This document shows positions 35,853 to 43,865 of a stretch of 64,000 nt of DNA, piece by piece. The position numbers and the translations under genes are program-made. Under the pieces are notes generated by a model. The model was not told the DNA's origin and searched no databases. It saw nothing but the letters and a program-made list of their open reading frames with translations. The stretch is from Phytopseudomonas straminea (GTDB lineage: Bacteria > Pseudomonadota > Gammaproteobacteria > Pseudomonadales > Pseudomonadaceae). The number at the start of each line of letters is the position of its first letter. The stretch's first letter is position 1. The stretch spans positions 1 to 64,000 of the forward strand of contig NZ_FOMO01000010.1 of NCBI RefSeq assembly GCF_900112645.1, read 5' to 3'.

Positions 35853-35860
35853 AACAAGAA
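35853..35860 (+). promoter_or_regulatory. Crc/Hfq CA motif at the hydratase ribosome site
   Basis: AACAAGAA fits AAnAAnAA and directly abuts the GGAG ribosome binding site, 10-18 bases before the ATG at 35871. Confidence 0.55.
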
Positions 35861-35870
35861 GGAGCTCCCC

Positions 35871-36386
35871 ATGAGCGTCAAGCAGATTGGCGAACAGCGC
35901 TACCGCGGGCAGATCGGCCGCTATTTCGAAGACTTCGAAATAGGTGACGTGTACGAGCATCGCCCCGGCCGCACCATTACCGAAACCGACAACATCCAGT
36001 TTTCCCTGCTGACCATGAACCTGCATCCCATGCATTGCGACGCCGCCTATGCGGCGAAGAGCGAGTTTGGCCGGCCACTGGTCAACAGCGGCCTGACCGT
36101 CGCCATCGTGCTCGGCATGACGGTGCCTGATGTCAGTGGCAAGGCCATCGCCAATCTGGGCTGGACGGACATCAAGCTCACCGCGCCGGTGTTTCCAGGC
36201 GACACCATCTACGCCGCCTCCGAGGTGCTCGACAAGCGTGCCTCCAAGTCTCGACCCAACCAGGGAATCATCAGCGTCAAGACCATCGGTACCAAGGCCG
36301 ACGGCACGGTGTTCATGACCTTCGAGCGCAACGTGCTGATTCAGATGAGAGAGGGCAACACGCTCGACGAGGCCGCCAATTACTGA
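35871..36386 (+). CDS. MaoC-family hydratase, probable itaconyl-CoA/mesaconyl-CoA hydratase
   Basis: 171-residue MaoC-like dehydratase with a single hotdog domain. FEDFEIGDVYEHRPGRTIT and FSLLTMNLHPMHCDAAYA (catalytic Asp/His region) match the subfamily of mesaconyl-CoA and itaconyl-CoA hydratases. In P. aeruginosa a homologous protein (Ich) hydrates itaconyl-CoA to citramalyl-CoA, and the rest of this operon matches that pathway. First gene, with a GntR-type operator and Crc/Hfq site in its leader. Confidence 0.78.
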   Translation: MSVKQIGEQRYRGQIGRYFEDFEIGDVYEHRPGRTITETDNIQFSLLTMNLHPMHCDAAYAAKSEFGRPLVNSGLTVAIVLGMTVPDVSGKAIANLGWTDIKLTAPVFPGDTIYAASEVLDKRASKSRPNQGIISVKTIGTKADGTVFMTFERNVLIQMREGNTLDEAANY

Positions 36387-36431
36387 CGCCGGTGCTGCTG
36401 CCCCCATCGCCAACGCTGTACGCAGTTCCTC

Positions 36432-36444
36432 AACAAGAACAAAT
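36432..36444 (+). promoter_or_regulatory. Crc/Hfq CA motif before the TRAP binding-protein gene
   Basis: AACAAGAACAAAT contains two overlapping AAnAAnAA matches, 14-26 bases before the ATG at 36458 and just upstream of GAGG. Confidence 0.65.
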
Positions 36445-36457
36445 ACGAGGAAATACC

Positions 36458-37456
36458 ATGTCCATGCTAAAGCGCGTTATCGCGGCCTCAGCCGCCATCT
36501 GCACCTTGGCTGCAGTATCGTCTGCCAGCCTCGCCGCCGAACTGGTACTGCCCAATGAGGTTGCCGCCAGCCATTGGAAAAACGGCTACATGAAGCAATT
36601 CGCCGAGCTGGTACGCAAGCGCACCGACGGTGAGATCGACGTCAAGGTGTTTCCCTCGGCCCAGCTGTACAACGATCAGGACGCTCTGGCGGCGCTCGGC
36701 ACCGGCGCGGTGCAGATGGTCTGGCCGGTATCGGTGCGCATCGAGACCATCGATCCGCGCCTCGGCGCCATCAACCTGCCGTTCACCCTGACTGACGAAT
36801 TGATGAACGATCAGTGTTATGCCAAGGGCCTGACCGAGCTGATGTCGTCCTATGTCGAGCCGCGCAGCCTGAAGATTCTCGGGCTGCTGCGTGCCGCCGA
36901 TCTGTTCTTCATCTTCGCCCGTCATGACGTGCAGAAACTCGAGGACGTGAAGGGCACCAAGGTGCGGGTGATCGGTGGCCGGGTGTTCCTCGATACCATC
37001 CGCAGCCTGGGCGCCAGCCCGGTATCCATGCCTGCCTCGGAGATGAGCAGTGCCCTGGGCCAGGGTGCTATCGACGGTGTATTCACCTCGGCAGGCGGTT
37101 GGGCGGAGATGATCGGCAAAACCGGGAAGTATGGCTGGTACGTGCCCAACTTCTCGCTCAGCACCTATGCCGTGGTGGTGGACAAGATGTGGTTCGACGA
37201 ACTGCCGCAGGCACAGCAGCAGGCCATCACCACCAGCATGGACGAGGTCGTCGCCAAGCAGTGGAAAGAGGTGGTGGTCGAGGACCAGAAACTGATCGAC
37301 AAGATGACAGCTCAGGGCGCCCAGTTCCATACCGCGGGTGCCGAGGAGATCAAGCGCTGGGAGCAGATCTCCGAGGCCAACAAGCAGACCTTTGCCAAGG
37401 AGCATCCTGACGTACTGCCTGCCATGCAGGCCATCGAGAAAAGGTGCGCATCATGA
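36458..37456 (+). CDS. TRAP transporter substrate-binding protein (DctP)
   Basis: 332 residues with a Sec signal peptide of about 29 residues (SASLAAE boundary). The mature region has NGYMKQFAELVRKRTDGEIDVKVFPSAQL, typical of DctP-family binding proteins, and the conserved ligand-Arg region near VRVIGGRVF. It supplies the DctQ/DctM pair encoded next. It probably binds itaconate or a related C5-dicarboxylate, by operon context. ATG 36458 is used because it starts the signal peptide. Confidence 0.85.
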   Translation: MSMLKRVIAASAAICTLAAVSSASLAAELVLPNEVAASHWKNGYMKQFAELVRKRTDGEIDVKVFPSAQLYNDQDALAALGTGAVQMVWPVSVRIETIDPRLGAINLPFTLTDELMNDQCYAKGLTELMSSYVEPRSLKILGLLRAADLFFIFARHDVQKLEDVKGTKVRVIGGRVFLDTIRSLGASPVSMPASEMSSALGQGAIDGVFTSAGGWAEMIGKTGKYGWYVPNFSLSTYAVVVDKMWFDELPQAQQQAITTSMDEVVAKQWKEVVVEDQKLIDKMTAQGAQFHTAGAEEIKRWEQISEANKQTFAKEHPDVLPAMQAIEKRCAS

Positions 37457-38043
37457 GTGCCCAGTCTTCGAGCGTGAAACCGGCGCGGGAGGTGCTCGGC
37501 GACGCCTCTCTGTTAATCAAGCCCAAGCGGTTGAACCTGTGGTTGCTGTTCGAGCGCAAGGTGCTGCTCAACGTTGCCACCTGCATGTTCATGCTGGCAA
37601 TCGCTGTGATGCTCTACGAGGGCGTGCTGCGCGCCACGGTCGGTACCAGCGCCTTCTGGGCCGAGGAAAGCGTGCGTTACCTGATGGTCTGGGCGTTCTT
37701 CCTGACCCTTGGCGCAGCCGGCAATGCGGGTAACCACATCCGCACCGAAATGCTCGTCGAACGCTTGCCCCCAGCCCTCAAGAAAACCTGCCTGGTGCTC
37801 TCCAGTTTGGTCGGCGTGGGCTTCTGCAGTCTGCTTTTCTATGCCGCGCTGCCCCAGGTCAAGCGCTACTACACGATGGGAATGGTGACCGAGTCCAACC
37901 TCGACCTGCCGCTGTGGCTGCTGTTCTCGGTGATGCCGCTGGGCGCGCTGCTGTTCCTCACCTATTACCTGCGCTGCCTGATCATCGCACTGCGCGGACG
38001 TGACCCGTTCGGCAATGGCGAGATCAGCGGCTCGCAACTCTAG
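37453..38043 (+). CDS. TRAP transporter small permease (DctQ)
   Basis: 196 residues with four hydrophobic segments (about 35-58, 75-95, 112-133, 155-177), the DctQ fold. Its ATG overlaps the binding-protein stop as ATGA; an in-frame GTG at 37444 is less likely. It forms the heterodimeric membrane part with DctM. Confidence 0.85.
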   Translation: MSAQSSSVKPAREVLGDASLLIKPKRLNLWLLFERKVLLNVATCMFMLAIAVMLYEGVLRATVGTSAFWAEESVRYLMVWAFFLTLGAAGNAGNHIRTEMLVERLPPALKKTCLVLSSLVGVGFCSLLFYAALPQVKRYYTMGMVTESNLDLPLWLLFSVMPLGALLFLTYYLRCLIIALRGRDPFGNGEISGSQL

Positions 38044-38054
38044 GAGGCATCGCC

Positions 38055-39326
38055 ATGCTGCTCATTCTCGCTTTGCTGACGATGCTGATGTTCCTGGCCA
38101 TCGGCACCCATGTGGCCGTTGCCCTGGGCCTGGTTACCACCGGCCTGATCCTGTTCGTGGCCGGGGTACCCACCACGGTGATCGCCCAGACGGCCTTCAA
38201 GTCAATCAACAGTTACCCGCTGATGGCCATTCCGATGTTCGTGCTGGCTGGCAACCTGATGATGCGCGGCAATATTGCCGAGTTACTGATCCAGCTGGTC
38301 GGCAGCGTGGTACGCGCGGTCCAGGGCGGCCTGGCGTTGACCGCGATGATCGCCAGCGTGTTCTTCGCGGCGGTGTCCGGTTCCAGCGTCGGTTCGGCGG
38401 CGGCGATTGGTTCGTCCACCGTGGGTGGGCTGACCAAGGAGAACTACCCGAAGCGCTTTTCCGCGGCCATCGTCGCGGTGGGCGGCACCCTGGGGCTGAT
38501 GATTCCACCGTCGCTGGGTTTCATCCTGATCGGCTCGATTGTCGGCCTGCCGGTGGACCAGCTGTTCATCGCCGGGGTGCTGCCAGGGTTGATGGAGGCC
38601 TGCCTGCTGATGATCGCGGTGATGTTCTTCTCGCGGCGCAATGGTTACGGCGCCAAGGCCCAGCGGGCCGACTGGGGCGCCTTCAGCCGCAAGCTGCCCG
38701 GCGCCGGTGCAGCCCTGCTGATGCCGGTGCTGATTCTGGGCAGCATCTACACCGGTTACCTGACACCCACCGAGGTCTCGGCGTTCGCCGCCGCCTACGC
38801 CGCCTTCCTGTGCCTGGTGGTTTACCGCAGCGTGACCCTGGGCGGCATCTGGGACGTGGCCCGTGAATCCTTGCTGCAGACCACCATGATCTTCGCGGTG
38901 GTGATGGGCGGCAGCCTGATCGGCTTCGCCCTGGCCCGCATGGGGGTATCGGCCAGTCTGGTGGAACTGGTCAGCGCCATGGACCTGAGCCCCTGGCAGT
39001 TCCTGATCATGGCCAACATCATCCTGCTGATTCTGGGCATGTTTCTCGATGGCATCGCGCTGATCGTCCTCACCGCGCCCCTGCTGTTCCCGATCGCCAC
39101 GCACCTGGGCATCAACCCGATCCACTTCGCCGTGATCATGGTGGCCAACGTCGAGATCGCCACCCTCACACCGCCTATCGGTCTGAATCTGTTCGTCATG
39201 GCCGGCATTTCCAAGCAGCCGGTGCATGAGGTGGCGCGCGGCGTCATGCCGTTCTATGGCGTGCGACTGCTGGGCTTGATGCTGATCACCTTCATCCCGG
39301 CGATCTCGCTGTCGCTGGTCAACTGA
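38055..39326 (+). CDS. TRAP transporter large permease (DctM)
   Basis: 423 residues, about 12 helices, with SGSSVGSAAAIGS and GGTLGLMIPPSLGFILIGSI-type segments of the sodium-coupled DctM subunit. GGAG lies 8-10 bases before the ATG. It completes the TRAP system with the genes at 36458 and 37453. Confidence 0.9.
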   Translation: MLLILALLTMLMFLAIGTHVAVALGLVTTGLILFVAGVPTTVIAQTAFKSINSYPLMAIPMFVLAGNLMMRGNIAELLIQLVGSVVRAVQGGLALTAMIASVFFAAVSGSSVGSAAAIGSSTVGGLTKENYPKRFSAAIVAVGGTLGLMIPPSLGFILIGSIVGLPVDQLFIAGVLPGLMEACLLMIAVMFFSRRNGYGAKAQRADWGAFSRKLPGAGAALLMPVLILGSIYTGYLTPTEVSAFAAAYAAFLCLVVYRSVTLGGIWDVARESLLQTTMIFAVVMGGSLIGFALARMGVSASLVELVSAMDLSPWQFLIMANIILLILGMFLDGIALIVLTAPLLFPIATHLGINPIHFAVIMVANVEIATLTPPIGLNLFVMAGISKQPVHEVARGVMPFYGVRLLGLMLITFIPAISLSLVN

Positions 39327-39337
39327 GGACAACCGCA

Positions 39338-40729
39338 ATGACTGCCTCTGCCGAAAACAACATCGCCGCCACCCTTGCACGGTTCGCCGCAGGGCTGCAC
39401 TACGAGGCGATTCCCGAGGCCGCCCGCGAGCGAGCCAAGCACCTGATCCTCGATGCGGTGGGCATCGCCCTGGCCTCGACCGGCTACGAGTTTGCCCAGC
39501 GTACCTTGTCTGCCGCCCGTGAGCTGGGCGAGGGCGACAGCGACGTGATCGGCCTGGGTGCCAAGCTGTCGTTGCGTGACGCCATGCTGCTCAATGCCAC
39601 GCTCGTCCACGGTTTGGACTTCGACGATACCCACGGTCGCGGCGTCATTCACGCCACGGCCAGTTGCTTTCCGGCCGCCCTGGGTATCGCGGCGCAGTAC
39701 CAGAGCAGCGGCCGGGATCTATTGACGGCCTACGTTCTCGGCATGGAAGTGGCGACTCGTGTGGCGGCAGTAGCCAAGGGCGGATTTCACCAGGTCGGTT
39801 TTCATCCCACCGGGCTGATCGGTTCATTCGGCTGTGCGCTGATCGCCGGCAAGCTGCAGCAGCAGACAGCCGCCCAGTTGGCGATGGCCCAGGGCATCGT
39901 GCTCAGCACTGCCTCCGGCAGCCTGGAGTTTCTCGAGGACGGCGCCTGGACCAAGCGCATGCACCCTGGCTGGGCCGGGGTGGCCGGACTGACCGCCGCA
40001 ACTCTTGCACGTCACGGTTTCACCGGCCCGCAGGCGGTGTACGAGGGGCGCTTCGGCTTGTTCAAGAGCCACCTGGGTGAGCGCGAGGCCGAATGCGATT
40101 ACACCCTGGCCACAGCCGACCTCGGCGAGGTCTGGGAGGTCGGCGAGGTGGCGGTCAAGCCGGTGCCGGCGTGCCACTTCACCCATGCGGTGGCCGACTC
40201 GGCGGTGATCCTGCATGGCCAGGGTGTGCGCGCTGAAGACATCGTGCGCATCACCGCTCTGGTGCCAAAGGAAACCATCGGCATCGTCTGCGAGCCGCAG
40301 GCGGCCAAGCGCAAGCCGGCGAACAGCTACGAGGCGCAATTCAGTGTGCATTACGCCATCGCCAGCGGCCTGCTACGCGGGCGCTTCGGTTTACCGGACC
40401 TGGAGCCCGAGGCATTCACCGACCCGGCAGCGTTGGCGCTGATGGACCGGATCGACTACCACATCGACCCACAGTCGGGCTTTCCGCGCCATTACTCCGG
40501 TGAGGTACTGGTGACCCTCAGGGACGGGCGCGAGCTGCGGCACCGCGAGGCGATCAACCGCGGTGCTGCGGATCGTCCGCTGAGCAGCGCGGACATCGTC
40601 GCCAAGTTCCTCGACAACGCACATACCGCCGTGGCGCCGCAGCGCGCCCAGACCATCCTCGACGCCGTGCTCGACCTCGACGGAGGCAGCGCTCGCGCCC
40701 TGTCGCGCGTCCTGGCGGCCGCGGCCTGA
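39338..40729 (+). CDS. MmgE/PrpD family protein
   Basis: 463 residues of the MmgE/PrpD superfamily, which includes 2-methylcitrate dehydratase, cis-aconitate decarboxylase (IRG1/CAD) and itaconate-related isomerases. Core motifs HGLDFDDTH, KRMHPGWA and KPVPACHFTH are intact, including the acid/base His and Asp positions. A homologue sits in the P. aeruginosa itaconate cluster without a settled role. Here it may isomerise or (de)carboxylate the C5 acid. It starts 11 bases after dctM. Confidence 0.72.
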   Translation: MTASAENNIAATLARFAAGLHYEAIPEAARERAKHLILDAVGIALASTGYEFAQRTLSAARELGEGDSDVIGLGAKLSLRDAMLLNATLVHGLDFDDTHGRGVIHATASCFPAALGIAAQYQSSGRDLLTAYVLGMEVATRVAAVAKGGFHQVGFHPTGLIGSFGCALIAGKLQQQTAAQLAMAQGIVLSTASGSLEFLEDGAWTKRMHPGWAGVAGLTAATLARHGFTGPQAVYEGRFGLFKSHLGEREAECDYTLATADLGEVWEVGEVAVKPVPACHFTHAVADSAVILHGQGVRAEDIVRITALVPKETIGIVCEPQAAKRKPANSYEAQFSVHYAIASGLLRGRFGLPDLEPEAFTDPAALALMDRIDYHIDPQSGFPRHYSGEVLVTLRDGRELRHREAINRGAADRPLSSADIVAKFLDNAHTAVAPQRAQTILDAVLDLDGGSARALSRVLAAAA

Positions 40730-40734
40730 CCCCC

Positions 40735-40746
40735 AACAAGAACAAT
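40735..40746 (+). promoter_or_regulatory. Crc/Hfq CA motif before the acyl-CoA dehydrogenase gene
   Basis: AACAAGAACAAT lies 15-26 bases before the ATG at 40761, directly upstream of GGGAG. Same motif as in the Crc-type RNA at 9208-9540. Confidence 0.65.
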
Positions 40747-40760
40747 CGGGAGATACATCG

Positions 40761-41912
40761 ATGAGCGAATATGACGAGCAGGAAAGCATGATCCTCGACG
40801 CCCTGGATCGCTTCCTGGAAACCGAAGCCAAGCCGTTCGTGCATGAGCTGGAGAAAAACGACATCTACCCCGAGGAGATGGTCGAGAAGATGAAGGCCAT
40901 GGGCCTGTTCGGCTGCATCATCGACCCGGAGTACGGCGGCCTCGGGTTATCCACAGCCACCTACGCGAAGATCGTCGAGCGCATTTCCTGCACCTGGATG
41001 TCGCTGTCCGGGATCATCAATTCGCACCTGATCATGGCTTCGGCGATCCAGCGCCACGGCACTCCTGCGCAGAAGGATCGTTTCCTGCCGCGCATGGCCA
41101 GTGGTGAGTTGCGTGGCGCGGTAGGCTTCACCGAACCGGATGCCGGCACCGACCTGCAGGCGATCCGCACCACCGCACGGCGCGAAGGCGACCACTACGT
41201 GGTCAATGGCGCCAAGACCTGGATCACCAACAGCCTGCACGGCGGCGTGGTGGCCCTGCTGGTGAAGACCGACCCGACCGCCGAGCCGCGCCACAAGGGC
41301 ATGAGCTGGCTGATCGCCGAGAAAGGGCCGGGGTTCAAGGTGGCGCGCAAGCTGGAGAAGCTCGGCTACAAGGGCATCGACACCTGCGAGCTGGTGTTCG
41401 AGAACTTCAAGGTGCCGGTCGACTGCCTGATCGGCGGCGTCGAGGGCGTTGGCCTCAAGCAGGTGCTGTCCGGCCTGGAGCTGGGGCGTATCAATGTCGC
41501 GGCCCGTGGCGTCGGCGTGGCCCGCGCGGCGCTGAACGAGGCAGTGAGTTATTCACAGGTGCGCAAGACCTTTGGCAAACCGATCTGCGAGCACCAGGCG
41601 ATCCAGCTCAAGCTCGGTGAAATGGCTACGCGCGTTGAAGCGGCGCGGCTGCTCACCGAGTCAGCCGCCAAGGCCTACGACAGGGGTGAGCGTTGCGACA
41701 TGGAGGCCGGCATGGCCAAGTACCTGGCCACCGAGGCCGCGGTAGAAAACGCTCTGGAGTCCATGCGTATCCATGGTGGCTACGGCTACTCGAAGGAATA
41801 CAACGTCGAGCGGCTGTACCGCGACGCGCCGCTGCTGACCATTGGTGAGGGTACCAACGAGATGCAGCGCATCATCATTGCCAAGCAACTGATCGAGAGG
41901 AACCCGGTATGA
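40761..41912 (+). CDS. acyl-CoA dehydrogenase, possibly methylsuccinyl-CoA type
   Basis: 383-residue FAD acyl-CoA dehydrogenase. GFTEPDAGTDLQAI (substrate/FAD region), KTWITNS, and the C-terminal IHGGYGYSKEYNVERLYRDA with a catalytic-base-region Glu (IGEGTNEMQRI) are all present. Within a C5-dicarboxyl-CoA pathway it may oxidise methylsuccinyl-CoA to mesaconyl-CoA or an itaconate analogue. A homologue is found in the P. aeruginosa itaconate cluster. It overlaps the CoA-transferase gene by 4 bases. Confidence 0.8.
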   Translation: MSEYDEQESMILDALDRFLETEAKPFVHELEKNDIYPEEMVEKMKAMGLFGCIIDPEYGGLGLSTATYAKIVERISCTWMSLSGIINSHLIMASAIQRHGTPAQKDRFLPRMASGELRGAVGFTEPDAGTDLQAIRTTARREGDHYVVNGAKTWITNSLHGGVVALLVKTDPTAEPRHKGMSWLIAEKGPGFKVARKLEKLGYKGIDTCELVFENFKVPVDCLIGGVEGVGLKQVLSGLELGRINVAARGVGVARAALNEAVSYSQVRKTFGKPICEHQAIQLKLGEMATRVEAARLLTESAAKAYDRGERCDMEAGMAKYLATEAAVENALESMRIHGGYGYSKEYNVERLYRDAPLLTIGEGTNEMQRIIIAKQLIERNPV

Positions 41913-43093
41913 GCCTGCCCCTGGAAGGCGTGCGCATCGTCGCCGTCGAGCAGTACGGTGCCGGCCCGTTCGGTACCCAGCACCTGGCCGATCTCGGCGC
42001 CGAGGTGATCAAGATCGAGAATCCCGCCGATGGCGGTGAAATCGGCCGGCATGTCGGCCCCTATTACTTCGAGGAAGGCGACAGCCACTTCTATCAATCC
42101 TTCAACCGCAACAAGAAGAGCGTCACCCTCAACCTCAAGAACCCCGAGGAAAAGGTTCAGCTGATCGAGTTGCTCAAAAGCGCCGACGCGCTCTACGACA
42201 ACCTGCGCGGCGACCTGCCTGAAAAGCTCGGTCTGACCTACGCGCAGCTCGCCCAGCACAATCCGAAACTGGTTTGCTGTCACCTGTCCGCCTATGGCCG
42301 CGAAGGTGCACGCAAGGCCTGGCCGGGTTATGACTACCTTATGCAGGCCGAGGCCGGTTATTGCTCGCTGACGGGCGAGCCGGGTGGGCCGCCGGCGCGC
42401 TTCGGCCTGTCGATCATCGACATGATGACCGGCACCACCGCGGCCCTGGCGCTGGTCTCGGCATTAGTCGGCGCGCGTGCCACGGGCATTGGCCGCGATG
42501 TCGACGTGAGCCTTTACGACGTGGCCATGCACAACCTCAACTACCTGGGCACCTGGTACCTCAACGAAGACGTGAAGACCGAGCGCACCCCGCGTTCGGC
42601 GCACCCGTCGCTTACCCCCAGCCAGCTGTACAAAACCCAGGATGGCTGGATGTTCATCATGTGCAACAAGGAGAAGTTCTGGGCGGTGTTGGCCAATCTG
42701 ATCGGCAAGCCCGAGTGGGCCAGCAGCGACCAGTACGGTAGCTTCAAGGCACGCCTGGCCAACCGCGACCAGCTGACCGCCGATCTCGATGCGGTGCTGA
42801 TGCAGCAGCCGACCGCCTACTGGCTCGCGCACTTTGGCGGCCAGGTACCGGCAGCACCGGTCAATGACGTCGGTCAGGCCCTGGATAACCCCTTCGCCCA
42901 TGAGCAGGGTTTGATTTTCAGCGTGGAGCACCCGGTGCGCGGTACGATCAGGACGCTCGCCTGTCCGATTCGCTGCGCGGGCGAGACCTTGCCCAACCGA
43001 CCGGCCCCGCGGCTCGGTGCGCACAACCAGGCGATCCTGGGCGCTTTGCGCGGCAAGGATGCCAACTACTCGAAGCCTGCAGGAGTGAGCTGA
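41909..43093 (+). CDS. class III CoA-transferase, probable succinyl-CoA:itaconate CoA-transferase
   Basis: 394-residue CaiB/BaiF-family transferase that activates a carboxylate by exchange with an acyl-CoA. Catalytic Asp142 is in PGYDYLMQAEAG; the N-terminal VAVEQYGAGPFGTQHLADLGAEVIK-type segment is intact. In the itaconate route it would make itaconyl-CoA for the hydratase at 35871. Start ATG overlaps the dehydrogenase stop (ATGA). Stop is one base before the GntR gene. Confidence 0.8.
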   Translation: MSLPLEGVRIVAVEQYGAGPFGTQHLADLGAEVIKIENPADGGEIGRHVGPYYFEEGDSHFYQSFNRNKKSVTLNLKNPEEKVQLIELLKSADALYDNLRGDLPEKLGLTYAQLAQHNPKLVCCHLSAYGREGARKAWPGYDYLMQAEAGYCSLTGEPGGPPARFGLSIIDMMTGTTAALALVSALVGARATGIGRDVDVSLYDVAMHNLNYLGTWYLNEDVKTERTPRSAHPSLTPSQLYKTQDGWMFIMCNKEKFWAVLANLIGKPEWASSDQYGSFKARLANRDQLTADLDAVLMQQPTAYWLAHFGGQVPAAPVNDVGQALDNPFAHEQGLIFSVEHPVRGTIRTLACPIRCAGETLPNRPAPRLGAHNQAILGALRGKDANYSKPAGVS

Positions 43094-43094
43094 G

Positions 43095-43865
43095 ATGAAC
43101 CAGGAATTGCCCTCGCTGTTGTCCGGTGGACAACCCCGCTATCTGATCCTGGCGCAAGCGCTGATGGAGGCGATCAAGGCGGGCCGTTATCCCCTGAACA
43201 GCCTGTTGCCCACCGAACATGAGCTGTGCAAGCAGTTCAATGTCAGCCGGCATACGGTGCGCGAGGCAATTCGTCGGCTCAATGAGCTTGGCCTGATCAG
43301 CAAGCAGCAGGGCGTCGGCACCCGGGTCAAGGCGACCCAGCCGGCGTCACGCTACATACAGGCGAGCGAAGGGATTTCCGACCTGCATCAATACGTGCGT
43401 GATGTGCGCATGGAGCTCAGCGGTACCGAGGAGATCAGCGCCGACGAGGAGCTGGCCGAGTTGCTCGAGTGCAAACCTGGGCAGGTCTGGGTGCGGGCGA
43501 TTGGCGTGCGTCATCGTGAGGGTGATAGCGCGCCACTGGCGCGTACCCTGGTATACGTGCCGCGTGCCTACGGCGCAGCGCTGGAGGGATTCGGGGATGG
43601 CAAGACGCCGATCTACGAACTCCTGCAGCGGCGTTTTGGATTGCAGATGGCGGAGGTACGCCAGACCATCAGTGCGGTGAGCCTGGAACCCGAGTCAGCG
43701 CGTGCTCTGCACGTTGAGCCCGGCTCGCCGGGCCTGCATATCGTGCGCAAGTACTACGGCGGCAACGATGAATTACTCGAGGTGGCGGTCAACGTGCACC
43801 CGGGTGAACGCTTCAGCTACTCCATCACCCAGCGGCTGATCTGGCAGGGCAGCTCCGGTGAATAA
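43095..43865 (+). CDS. GntR family regulator (HutC/UTRA type)
   Basis: 256 residues. Winged helix-turn-helix (about 20-85) with PTEHELCKQFNVSRHTVREAIRRLNELGLIS, then a UTRA ligand-binding domain (about 100-245). It lies inside the operon it probably represses. Half-sites GTTGTCC...GGACAAC occur inside its own first codons (43118-43134) and as a perfect palindrome at the operon promoter, a pattern suggesting feedback control. Its inducer is likely the acid or CoA-ester of the pathway. Confidence 0.85.
   Translation: MNQELPSLLSGGQPRYLILAQALMEAIKAGRYPLNSLLPTEHELCKQFNVSRHTVREAIRRLNELGLISKQQGVGTRVKATQPASRYIQASEGISDLHQYVRDVRMELSGTEEISADEELAELLECKPGQVWVRAIGVRHREGDSAPLARTLVYVPRAYGAALEGFGDGKTPIYELLQRRFGLQMAEVRQTISAVSLEPESARALHVEPGSPGLHIVRKYYGGNDELLEVAVNVHPGERFSYSITQRLIWQGSSGE
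43118..43134. promoter_or_regulatory. second GntR-type site inside the regulator gene
   Basis: GTTGTCCGGTGGACAAC has the same half-sites as 35809-35822 but 3 bp further apart. It begins 24 bases into the coding region and could be an internal roadblock/autoregulatory site or a chance match. Confidence 0.4.

Larger units (their letters stand above)
35456..35870. other. spacer between uvrD and the itaconate-type operon
   Basis: The uvrD side (35456-35640) is GC-rich without clear signals. From about 35690 the sequence becomes AT-richer and holds the operon promoter and operator. No gene is seen. Confidence 0.5.

Noticed and set aside
43118..43134. Treating the internal GntR site as a certain operator
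   Set aside because: It lies within coding sequence and the half-sites are 3 bp apart, so it could be chance; kept only as a low-confidence site.
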